NCBI GenBank assembly: GCA_903839535.1
Contig: CAIMCT010000298.1
Coordinates: 1 to 36,538, forward strand
Origin: an uncultured Desulfobacteraceae bacterium
GTDB lineage: Bacteria > Desulfobacterota > Desulfobacteria > Desulfobacterales > Desulfatirhabdiaceae
DNA: 36,538 bases
Direction: 5' to 3'
Shown here: positions 9,519 to 17,527 of the stretch, piece after piece
How the letters are laid out: each line of letters opens with the position of its first letter
Numbering within the stretch: the stretch's first letter is position 1
Notes under the pieces: model-generated
Seen by the model: the letters and a program-made list of their open reading frames with translations, nothing else
Told to the model about the DNA's origin: nothing
Databases searched by the model: none
Made by a program: the position numbers and the translations under genes

Positions 9519-12287
9519 TCACTCGCTACTGCTGTTAAATGTCTGGCGACATGGGAGTTCGATCACAAAACGGCTTCCATTTCCCGGCCCCTCACTTTCG
9601 GCCCGGATATCACCGCCGTGCAACTGTACAAACTGCCGGGATATAGACAGCCCAAGTCCGGTTCCTGGAGTTTTATTAACTACACCATTCTGAATCTGAT
9701 AAAATTCCTCAAATATTCTGCTAAGATGATCCGGATCAATGCCGATGCCAGTGTCTTCAACAATGATCTGAAGGCTCTTCGATGATGGGTCTGAAAATCG
9801 AGTCTTCAGGGCGACACTACCGCCATCCGGAGTAAATTTGACGGCATTGGAAAGAAGATTGAACAAAATCTGTTTGAGTTTTCTGTCATCCGCATCGATC
9901 TGAAAGGTTTCCATATCCAGCGGGATATTCAGGTTCATACGAATGCCGTGTTTGTTAGCCTTTTCACGAACCATACGAATGCTGTTTTCCAGAATATCCG
10001 CCACATAAAACCGTCCCAACTCCAGCTCCATTTTACCTGCTTCAATCTTGGATAAATCCAGAACATCGTTAATGAGCGAGAGCAGATGATTGCCACTGGA
10101 TAGAACATCCGAAATGTATTCCCGTTGTTTGTCGTTGAGTGGACCAAAATATTCTTCCAATAGCACTTCTGAAAAGCCAAGAATGGCGTTCATAGGCGTT
10201 CGAAGTTCATGGCTCATACTGGCCAGAAAATTGGATTTGGCCTGGCTGACCTGTTGAATGCCGCGAATCAGTTCATCTTCCTTTGAAACATCCCGAAAAA
10301 CCTCAACCCCCCCAAGATTTTGGCCATCGCTATCCACAATTGCCGACGCTGACAGAGAAACCGGAATCAGCTTGCCGGATTTGGTTCGGGAAAGCACTTT
10401 CTTAATCTCAGCAGAAACGCTCGTCCCCCAGACTATTGACAAAGGACAATTCCCGGTTTCACAATACGAATGGCCGGATTCATCCTGGTGAGCAAGAATT
10501 TCAGAACAGGTTTTGCCGAGTGCATCCTGAACCCCATATCCGGTGATTTCCACTGCCCCGTTGTTCCAGGAGAGAATCACACGGTTTCGATCCACGGTAT
10601 AGACACCGTCTGAAATGCTTTGAATCACGGCTTCGGCATATCGTTTTTCCTGAAGCACCTGTTCATAAAGCCGGGTATTCTCATTTGACACAGCAAGAAG
10701 TCCGGCTTCAGTCCGCTTACGCTCGCTGATATCCCGGACAAAACTCTGTATGGCCGGCTTCGCACGATAACTCAGCACTGTTGCGCTGATCTCGACCGGA
10801 ATAACTGAGCCGTCCTTACGCTGATGTATGCTTTCAAATATGGCTGTCCCTTTTTCACTAATGTGCGTCTGCTTTATGAAATACAGGCTGGCCTCTTCCG
10901 GTGTGTCGATTTCCTGAATTTTTTTGATCAGGAGTTCTTCCCGGCTGTACCCCAGACGCCGGACAGCGGTTTCATTGACATTCAGTATATGGCCGCTTAA
11001 ATCATGAATAAAAATGGCATCATTGGCGTTTTCAAACAGATGCTGATATTCGGCCTGAAGACCTCTATAGGATGTTTCCAGCATAGCGGCCATTTCATTA
11101 AAATCCAGGGCAAGTTCAATGAATTCCGGGGCACCCTTGACCTGAATCCGCTGATCCAGTCTTCCGGATGCGATTTGTTTGGACCCAATGCTCATAGCAT
11201 TCAACGAAGCAGTCATCAGGCGAGAGAGCAAAAACGCCGCAACAATTGCTAATCCTCCAACCAGAATCATAGCCGCAGAAAAGATGTCAAGAAATTGATT
11301 GGCGGCAGATAGAATACGATTGTGCTGCACAATCGTACCCAGAACCATAAAACTGCCAGAATCGGAGTCTGACAGCAATGACACCGGCGCAAAAAAGATT
11401 TCCCACTGCTCGGCTTCCACTCTGCCTGATCTTCCGGATAAAAGGGTTTTAGCCTCCAGTGGATAGTCTTTCCAGAGCGAATGGCCAGTGTTTAAGTTAT
11501 CCGGTCCGCCCCATTCCCTGCCCGGATCACTGCTGTGATGAATGTAGAATCCGCGATTGGTCGCAAGAAATGTCCGATAATCATCGTTTGCATCCGCCAC
11601 GGTGGGAAAGGCCCTGTGAATTGCAAGGTTCGCATCAATATCAATGACAAGGATTCCCCGTAATTCATTGACATTGTTAAAAATCGGGGTTGCCAGGTGC
11701 ATGACCAGTTGGTGAGGAATAACGATTTTTCCTTTTTCCTGATTCAGATATGGATCGGAGATGTAAATCTGGCCAGCAGTCAGCTTTATAGTTTCGAGAA
11801 AATAGGGTCGATCCGCCTTTTGTTGGAGGCTCATGGCCGGAACCACAATAGGCTCTTTTCCATCCCGGTCCACATGTACCAGTTCCAGGCCGGTCTGGTC
11901 AAGAATGCGTATTTGGACGTACCGACCGCTGTTTTTGTGCATGGACACAAAAATCAGCTCCAATCGCTGAATGCACTGGTTGTAGGTAGAGCTGCTTTCC
12001 GGATCATAGCCACCGTTGTCACGGGCGCGGATCAGATCCTGTACACGGGGCATCGTGGCTGCCAGCAGCAGATTCTCCTTAAGCTGATTCAGCAGGGTTT
12101 GAAACCTCATTACTTCAGCCTGATTGACGGCGACATACTGTTTTTCAACGAGTTCATAAATCTGGTGGCGTTCGTGAAAAAAACCATAAACCGCCACAAT
12201 ACCGGCAGAAACGACACCCATCAGCACCAGGGCAATCATCAGCCTGGTTCGGAAGGAAAAATATCTGCTGAAAGATTCGAGTTTCAT
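9519..12287 (-). CDS. Sensor histidine kinase with dCACHE, HAMP and two PAS domains
   Basis: 922 residues: membrane span at about 16-36, a large periplasmic double-CACHE sensor (37-330), a second span (334-356), HAMP (357-406), PAS1 (413-525), PAS2 (548-670; contains CETGNC), HisKA with H693 ([20 protein letters not shown]), and HATPase_c (VEDTGIGI, GTGLGL) to the C-terminus. There is no receiver, so it must pass phosphate to a separate protein; the single-domain receiver immediately downstream is the obvious candidate. AAGGA five bases before the ATG supports the start. The catalytic half closely resembles the kinase at 12333-13676, suggesting duplication. Confidence 0.95.
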   Translation of the reverse strand: MKLESFSRYFSFRTRLMIALVLMGVVSAGIVAVYGFFHERHQIYELVEKQYVAVNQAEVMRFQTLLNQLKENLLLAATMPRVQDLIRARDNGGYDPESSSTYNQCIQRLELIFVSMHKNSGRYVQIRILDQTGLELVHVDRDGKEPIVVPAMSLQQKADRPYFLETIKLTAGQIYISDPYLNQEKGKIVIPHQLVMHLATPIFNNVNELRGILVIDIDANLAIHRAFPTVADANDDYRTFLATNRGFYIHHSSDPGREWGGPDNLNTGHSLWKDYPLEAKTLLSGRSGRVEAEQWEIFFAPVSLLSDSDSGSFMVLGTIVQHNRILSAANQFLDIFSAAMILVGGLAIVAAFLLSRLMTASLNAMSIGSKQIASGRLDQRIQVKGAPEFIELALDFNEMAAMLETSYRGLQAEYQHLFENANDAIFIHDLSGHILNVNETAVRRLGYSREELLIKKIQEIDTPEEASLYFIKQTHISEKGTAIFESIHQRKDGSVIPVEISATVLSYRAKPAIQSFVRDISERKRTEAGLLAVSNENTRLYEQVLQEKRYAEAVIQSISDGVYTVDRNRVILSWNNGAVEITGYGVQDALGKTCSEILAHQDESGHSYCETGNCPLSIVWGTSVSAEIKKVLSRTKSGKLIPVSLSASAIVDSDGQNLGGVEVFRDVSKEDELIRGIQQVSQAKSNFLASMSHELRTPMNAILGFSEVLLEEYFGPLNDKQREYISDVLSSGNHLLSLINDVLDLSKIEAGKMELELGRFYVADILENSIRMVREKANKHGIRMNLNIPLDMETFQIDADDRKLKQILFNLLSNAVKFTPDGGSVALKTRFSDPSSKSLQIIVEDTGIGIDPDHLSRIFEEFYQIQNGVVNKTPGTGLGLSISRQFVQLHGGDIRAESEGPGNGSRFVIELPCRQTFNSSSE

Positions 12288-12332
12288 ACCGTCCTTTTAG
12301 GAGGCTGTGAGCTACCTCCACGTTTTTTCGCC

Positions 12333-13676
12333 TCAATGACCATTCACCGGCAGCTCCACCACGAAACGGCTGCCGTTTCCTATGCCGGTGCTTTCGGCCC
12401 ACACCCTTCCGCCGTGCATCACGACAAGCTGCCTGACTAAGGAAAGGCCCAGCCCAGCTCCCTGGGTTTTATCCAGAATGCCACCTTGAACCTGAAAAAA
12501 ATTCTCAAAGATTTTTTCCAGGTATTCTGGCGCAATGCCAATGCCGGAATCCTCGACAATGATTTGAATGGTTTTGGAATCATGGCCCGCAAAACCGGTT
12601 TTTATTACGATGTCGCCGCTGTCCGGCGTAAATTTTACGGCGTTTGAAATCAGGTTGAACAATACCTGCTTGAGCTTTTGCGGGTCTGCAACAATTTCAA
12701 TATCCGATGTTTGCGCTTTCATTTCAATGCGGATGGCAATGGAGTGTTTACCGACTTTTTCCCTGACCATGATCAGGCTGTCTTCCAGAAGGCCGCTGAG
12801 CCTTACCACATCAGGTTCCATGGTCATCCTGCCGGATTCGATCAGGGACACATCCAGAATGTCGTCGATCAACAGCAGCAGATGTTTTGCGCTGTCCAGG
12901 ATATCCCCAACATACTCGCGCTGTTTGGCATTGAGCGGGCCGACATATTCCTCGGCCAGGACATCCGAAAACCCAATGATGGCGTTCATCGGAGTTCGCA
13001 GTTCATGGCTTATGCCGGCCAGAAAGCTGGATTTGGCATCGCTGGCTATTTTAGCCAGCGACATGGCTTCTTTCAAATCCCGGGTTCTTTCCCGAACAAT
13101 TTCTTCAAGGTGCCGATTAGATTCAAAGATTTGTTCGCGCAGACTGACGCTATTGCGGGACATCGCAGCATGAGATGCCAGGGTTTCTTCCAGCTTGCCC
13201 TGAACGGATTGTTCAAGAGCAACGATGCGGACTTTTTCGGCTTCCTCCACACGATGCCAGGTCAGATCACGAACTATCGAAAGAAATAGGCTTGTATCTT
13301 TTACAGTGAAAAGCCCCCTCAATCCCCCTTTGCCAAAGGGGGAAGCTATCAATTTAATATGTGTGGTGCTGATTTCAACATCCACCATGGACCCGTCCTT
13401 GCGGCAAAGTGAGGTTTCAAACCGGGCAGCGCCTGAAGCCCTGGAGGCTTCGATGCGACGGAAAAATGCTTCATGGGATATGTTTGTTTCTACATCGTGA
13501 ATGGACAGGGCTAGCAGCTCTTCACGGGAATAGCCCAGCAGATTGCAGTATGCGGGATTGACTTCCAGAAATCCGCCATCTTCACCGAAAACATAAATGC
13601 CATCACTGGAAAGGTTGAGCAAGTCATCGAAGATTTTATCGGCGGAATAATTTTGATTCCAAGGATTATCGGACAT
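12333..13676 (-). CDS. Soluble PAS-domain histidine kinase (with repeat-derived insertion)
   Basis: 447 residues without membrane segments. A single PAS domain (about 14-145) is followed by a long coiled coil (145-205), HisKA with H224 (GISHELRTPMNAIIGFSDVL) and HATPase_c (VEDSGIGIAP, GAGLGLSLV). The PAS C-terminal part carries an in-frame insert of about 15 residues (110-125, including SPFGKGGLRGLF) encoded by a dispersed palindromic repeat that also occurs between genes at 14247-14293. Reading frame and catalytic residues remain intact, so the protein may tolerate it in a loop. It is 45 bp upstream of the membrane kinase gene and probably co-transcribed. A 75-bp scrap of a near-identical kinase lies at 3398-3508. 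Confidence 0.93.
   Translation of the reverse strand: MSDNPWNQNYSADKIFDDLLNLSSDGIYVFGEDGGFLEVNPAYCNLLGYSREELLALSIHDVETNISHEAFFRRIEASRASGAARFETSLCRKDGSMVDVEISTTHIKLIASPFGKGGLRGLFTVKDTSLFLSIVRDLTWHRVEEAEKVRIVALEQSVQGKLEETLASHAAMSRNSVSLREQIFESNRHLEEIVRERTRDLKEAMSLAKIASDAKSSFLAGISHELRTPMNAIIGFSDVLAEEYVGPLNAKQREYVGDILDSAKHLLLLIDDILDVSLIESGRMTMEPDVVRLSGLLEDSLIMVREKVGKHSIAIRIEMKAQTSDIEIVADPQKLKQVLFNLISNAVKFTPDSGDIVIKTGFAGHDSKTIQIIVEDSGIGIAPEYLEKIFENFFQVQGGILDKTQGAGLGLSLVRQLVVMHGGRVWAESTGIGNGSRFVVELPVNGH
13308..13354. repeat. Palindromic repeat inside a coding region
   Basis: Core palindrome CCCCCTTTGCCAAAGGGGG at 13324-13342 with flanks AAAAGCCCCCTCAAT and AAGCTATCA. The intergenic element at 14247-14293 matches it over nearly the whole length. 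Here it lies within the PAS kinase gene and is translated in frame, comparable in principle to the protein-coding palindromic elements described in Rickettsia. Confidence 0.88.
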
Positions 13677-13767
13677 TTAATAAAAGTCCTCTGTGTATGA
13701 TGATTTCAGCCAGAACAGGTTTTAGGCAAATCAAAATATGTACTTGAGACAGGATAAATTTACGAAT

Positions 13768-13915
13768 TATACTGCGAGCGAGCATGATCTGAACTTTCCA
13801 TAAACCCCCTCCCCCGCCGGGGAAGGAAAGCGTATGTAGAGCTGGCATCCTGCCGGCTGCTGCAGCCAGCAAGACACCGGCTCTACGACGAAAGATCATG
13901 CCCGTTCGCAGTATA
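13768..13915. repeat. 148-bp divergent member of the TATACTGCG inverted-repeat family
   Basis: Ends TATACTGCGAGCGAGCATG and CATGCCCGTTCGCAGTATA are imperfect inverted repeats matching the 107-bp family. The left arm keeps a CATAAACCCCCTCCCCCG core, but the middle has a different hairpin with GTAGAGC/GCTCTAC arms. It is a compound or older relative of the four near-identical copies. Confidence 0.8.
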
Positions 13916-14131
13916 TATACACTGCCTTTTTCACACCACATCTCCCGCATATCCTTCCATTGTCAGAGTATCTAAATTCAAAGATTATATCTTCCTGGGC
14001 TATGGCATAATTCGGTATAAAATCGTATCATTCTTAAATTTCATCGAACGCTCTTGTGCCCGCTAATCACAACTAAAATCGAAAGGATTCCCCCCCTTTG
14101 AAAATGGGTGGCCAGGGGGGATTTAGGAAGC

Positions 14132-14238
14132 TATACTGCGAACTGGCATAATCTGCGCTTTTCATAAACTCCCTCTCCCAGCGGGGGAGGGTTGGGGTGG
14201 GGGACCAAAAACGTAAAATTATACCAGTTCGCAGTATA
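14132..14238 (+). repeat. 107-bp inverted-repeat element, copy 2
   Basis: A complete copy: TATACTGCGAACTGG at the left, CCAGTTCGCAGTATA at the right, and a GC-rich core with a CTCCCAGCGGGGGAG hairpin. It is the same as copy 1 at the two positions where copies 3 and 4 differ (GGGACC versus GGGATC; ATTATACC versus ATTATGCC). No coding capacity. Confidence 0.93.
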
Positions 14239-14246
14239 TCTACCTG

Positions 14247-14293
14247 AAAAATCCCCCTCGATCCCCCTTTTCCAAAGGGGGAAGTATCATTTT
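14247..14293. repeat. Palindromic repeat, intergenic copy
   Basis: CCCCCTTTTCCAAAGGGGG with the flanks AAAAATCCCCCTCGAT and AAGTATCA. It matches the copy translated inside the PAS kinase gene (13308-13354) with few differences. Confidence 0.85.
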
Positions 14294-14384
14294 CATATAT
14301 GGGGTGATCGAGTTTAAGAAAGATACATAAAATCGTATTTTGTTTTTGTGGCGATCATTGCATCCCTTCCTTTGCCGCCGGAGG

Positions 14385-15836
14385 CTAAATGCTGATCGAA
14401 GTGATAATCCTGGAAATCAGGGCCTGCAGAGGCGAAGGAAATACGCCGGCCCATATCACGCCGAAAAGAATCAACGCAAAGGCTAAGCGTGCTTCAACGC
14501 CAAAGCCGCTGGTAACCGCCATGTCTTTTTGGGACCTCATGAACATGACTACTATCACCTTGAGATAGACAAAAATGGACAGAATGGCCGAAGCGATACC
14601 GATAACCGCCAGCACTATATATTGGGCCTGTAGGACAGCCTTGAACACCATGAATTTGCCGATAAATCCTGCTGTCGGCGGCAGCCCGGCCAGGGAAAGC
14701 AGGCAAATAGTTAGAAGCGCCGCCTGCCAAGGGTGAGAATAGCCAAGACCACGGTAGTTTTCCAGCTCGTCCAGGTCGCTCTCAGGTGATGCGCAAAGTG
14801 TTGAGATGGCGCCGAAAGCACCCATATCCATCAGGGCGTAGGCGGTGAAATAAAACATGACAGCCAGTCCTCCGTCCTCTCTTGTGGCCAGCACTCCCAT
14901 TACAGCATAGCCCATCTGGGCCACGGACGAGTAGGCCAGGAGGCGCTTTATTCGCGTCTGAGCCAGAGCTGTGATGCTTCCTGTCAGAAGCGTTGCTGCG
15001 GCAAGGGTCCATAGCACCGGGGTGGCGTGCGCCCAAAGCCAGTTCGAGGACAGCATCAGGATGCGAAGAAGTCCGGCGAAAACAGCGATCTTGGAACCAG
15101 TAGTCAGAAGAGCAGTTACCGGCGTTGGTGCTCCCTGATAGACATCCGGAGTCCACAGGTGGAAGGGAACCAGGGAAATCTTGAAACCAGTTGCTGATAG
15201 AATCAGGCCAAGGGACAGGAGCATGCCTGTCGGAGATACAACCTTTTTCAGGTCAGCCAGGCCAATGGGCATGTCGAGCGTTCCAGTCGATGCGTAAAAC
15301 ATTGCAATGCCAAATGCCAAAAAACCGCCGGAAACCATGCCCATGATCAGATATTTCAGAGCCGCTTCATTTCCAGGTAGATCATCCCGGCGCATCGCGA
15401 TGAGAATATAAAACGCCAGTGAAAGCAGCTCAAATCCCAGAAAAAAGATCAGCCAGTGGGTTGCGCCGGCCACCAGCGACATTCCCAGAACCGCCAGGAT
15501 CATAAGCCCATAGAATTCATCACCTGCCACCTGCCGCAAGCCGGCATGTTGATGGCTGAACAGTAGCGAGAAAAAGGCGACAAGAGCAAAGAGTACGTTG
15601 AAGAAGCGCGCATAAACGCCCACATCCAGCATCTGAAAGAATGGCATTCTGCCGCCGTCTATCAGCAGCGCGGCCACTGCCGCAGAAAGAACAGAGCCAA
15701 TTGCCAGGCTAAAGAGCAGGGACTTTGGCTTGTTTTTTACAAAAGCGCCTACAGCGAAAACGGTGATGCCTCCACCTGCCAGCAGGAGCTGGAAGAGAAC
15801 GGCCAGAATATCTTTTGGCCAGGATAATACGGTCAT
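14385..15836 (-). CDS. nuoN: NADH-quinone oxidoreductase subunit N
   Basis: A 483-residue, highly hydrophobic antiporter-like proton-translocating subunit with about 14 membrane helices. The conserved glutamate of helix 5 lies in FLGFELLSLAFYIL. The segment FKISLVPFHLWTPDVYQGAP is the diagnostic Proton_antipo_M motif for NuoN, and RIKRLLAYSSVAQMGY follows. Length is close to the usual 480-490. I start at 15836 rather than the longest frame because AGGA lies 7 nt before this ATG. It is the last gene of nuoJKLMN, separated from nuoM by a 195-bp gap holding a long hairpin (15906-16010). Confidence 0.95.
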   Translation of the reverse strand: MTVLSWPKDILAVLFQLLLAGGGITVFAVGAFVKNKPKSLLFSLAIGSVLSAAVAALLIDGGRMPFFQMLDVGVYARFFNVLFALVAFFSLLFSHQHAGLRQVAGDEFYGLMILAVLGMSLVAGATHWLIFFLGFELLSLAFYILIAMRRDDLPGNEAALKYLIMGMVSGGFLAFGIAMFYASTGTLDMPIGLADLKKVVSPTGMLLSLGLILSATGFKISLVPFHLWTPDVYQGAPTPVTALLTTGSKIAVFAGLLRILMLSSNWLWAHATPVLWTLAAATLLTGSITALAQTRIKRLLAYSSVAQMGYAVMGVLATREDGGLAVMFYFTAYALMDMGAFGAISTLCASPESDLDELENYRGLGYSHPWQAALLTICLLSLAGLPPTAGFIGKFMVFKAVLQAQYIVLAVIGIASAILSIFVYLKVIVVMFMRSQKDMAVTSGFGVEARLAFALILFGVIWAGVFPSPLQALISRIITSISI

Positions 15837-15905
15837 GGTTGATTCCTGAATATCTTTTGCGTAAAAAGTCAAAAATTGTTGAAGCGGTTGATGACGAATT
15901 TGAGC

Positions 15906-16010
15906 TATAGACTTTCAGAAAATTCATTTCGCAAGGCAGCAGAGAGGAGATAATACTGTAGTATATCTCCGACCGATAACGCTGCGAAATTATTTTTCTG
16001 AATGTCTATA
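15906..16010. repeat. Long imperfect inverted repeat between nuoM and nuoN
   Basis: Arms TATAGAC...TTCAGAAAA...ATTTCGCA pair with TGCGAAAT...TTTTCTGAA...GTCTATA, and the centre is GGAGATA/TATATCTCC. About 105 nt fold into one long hairpin in the nuo mRNA. It is not followed by a T-run, so it is not a plain terminator. Possible roles are processing, stability or setting nuoN dosage. Confidence 0.85.
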
Positions 16011-16030
16011 TTTAAACTTCATAACCATTT

Positions 16031-17527
16031 TCATGGGGCCAACGTAAGCAGCCCCTTTCCTGAGTTCAGTCCGGCCAGAGCCGTCCCTATAATTTCCAAA
16101 GCCGGACCAGGATGCAGACCCAGCCAGAGTACTCCTATACAGAGCGGAATCAGAATGGTCAGCTCCCGGTTTGTCAGATCCGCTATATCGGGCCTGGGGT
16201 CAGCATTTCCCCAGAGGCTTTTCCTGAGCATCCGCAGTCCATACAACACAGTCCAGAGAAGGCCAATGAATCCTGCTACTGCAGCCCACGGCCGATCCGT
16301 GAAGGTTCCAACCAGAATCAGAATCTCGCCCACAAAATTGTTGAGGCCCGGAAGACCGAGCGAGGCCAGTGTAAAAAACAGAAAGAACCCGCTCCATACC
16401 GGGATGATTTTCCACAGTCCGCCAAGCTCCGAGAGCTTTCGCGTATGCAGGCGCTCATCCAGCATACCGATCAGGATAAACATTGCGGATGTTGTGATGC
16501 CATGGTTGATCATCTGAATCATGGAGCCGCTAAGGGCGGTTACATTCCACACGCTAAGACCGACAACGATCAGCCCGATATGGCTTATGCTCGAATAGGC
16601 CACCAGGCGTTTTAAATCCTCCTGGGCCAGGGCGATCCAGCCAGCATAGAACATTCCCGTCAATCCCAGAACCAGTAGTAGGGGAGAAAAAAACTGGGCC
16701 GCGGCGGGAAACAGCGGAAATGCAAAGCGAAGCAGAGCATACACTCCGGTTTTTAGAAGGAGTCCCGCCAGAATAACGCTTCCGGCCGTAGGCGCCTCGG
16801 TATGTGCGTCCGGAAGCCAGGTGTGCAAAGGAATCAACGGAATCTTGATGGCAAAGGCCAGTGCAAAAGCGCCAAAAAGTGTCAGCTCCAATGGTAGGCT
16901 AAAGGAGGTATGCATCAGTTGGAGCAAGGCAAAAGTAGTTTCACCGGTTTGGCGTGCATGAATAATGTGAAGGCTTAGCAGGGCCAGGAGCATCACAAGA
17001 CTTCCCGAAATGGTGAAGAGCGCAAATTTGACCGTAGCGTAGATGCGCCGCTCATGCCCCCATATACCGATTAGAAAAAACATCGGAATTGCTTGTATCT
17101 CCCAGAACAGGTAAAAGAGAAACAGGTCTGTTGCAAGGAACACACCCAGGATGCCGGTCAGCATGGCAAGCAGGAAAAAATGAAATGCAGCCACATGATC
17201 GGTGATTTCTCTCCATGAGACCAGTACTGCCAGTGCTCCAAGAGCTGTGGTAAGAAGAATTAGCAGCAGGCTGATGCCATCCAGAGCCAGGGTAAAGCGA
17301 ATCCCCAGCGAATCCATCCAGGAAAAGTCTTCAACCCGCAGCCAGTTTCCGGCAAGCTGGGGACTTGTGTTCAGAGCAAAAAGCGACAGCACCAGAACAA
17401 GGTCTGTCAGCATTACCGTCAGCGCAAACAGGCGACATGCCCGCTCATTTTGCCGATACACCAGCGCGCCCAGAGCGCCCATCAGCGGAAGAAAAACAAT
17501 TATGCCAAGAAGGGGAGTTGAGTTCAT
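16031..17527 (-). CDS. nuoM: NADH-quinone oxidoreductase subunit M
   Basis: 498 residues, about 14 membrane helices. Conserved glutamate in FYLFWEIQAIPMFFLIG; KIPLIPLHTWLPDAHTEAP is the NuoM signature, followed by DLKRLVAYSSISHIG. Length is normal (about 490-510). The ATG overlaps the nuoL stop as ATGA (17524-17527), which fixes the start and implies translational coupling. It forms one of three antiporter-like proton channels of the complex I membrane arm. Confidence 0.96.
   Translation of the reverse strand: MNSTPLLGIIVFLPLMGALGALVYRQNERACRLFALTVMLTDLVLVLSLFALNTSPQLAGNWLRVEDFSWMDSLGIRFTLALDGISLLLILLTTALGALAVLVSWREITDHVAAFHFFLLAMLTGILGVFLATDLFLFYLFWEIQAIPMFFLIGIWGHERRIYATVKFALFTISGSLVMLLALLSLHIIHARQTGETTFALLQLMHTSFSLPLELTLFGAFALAFAIKIPLIPLHTWLPDAHTEAPTAGSVILAGLLLKTGVYALLRFAFPLFPAAAQFFSPLLLVLGLTGMFYAGWIALAQEDLKRLVAYSSISHIGLIVVGLSVWNVTALSGSMIQMINHGITTSAMFILIGMLDERLHTRKLSELGGLWKIIPVWSGFFLFFTLASLGLPGLNNFVGEILILVGTFTDRPWAAVAGFIGLLWTVLYGLRMLRKSLWGNADPRPDIADLTNRELTILIPLCIGVLWLGLHPGPALEIIGTALAGLNSGKGLLTLAP

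Larger units (their letters stand above)
13677..14384. other. Gene-free repeat island between kinase and nuo genes
   Basis: No credible gene in about 700 bp. It holds a long variant of the TATACTGCG element (13768-13915), a degenerate CCCCC/GGGGG palindrome at about 14089-14122, a full 107-bp element (14132-14238) and another palindromic repeat (14247-14293). The 94-residue frame at 13666-13950 runs through the first repeat and has no coding character. Confidence 0.8.

Noticed and set aside
12678-13289. Long frames antisense to the PAS kinase
   Set aside because: Kinase domain motifs on the minus strand are complete; the plus-strand frames are shadows.
13666-13950. 94-residue frame upstream of the PAS kinase
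   Set aside because: It runs through a palindromic repeat and has no coding character.
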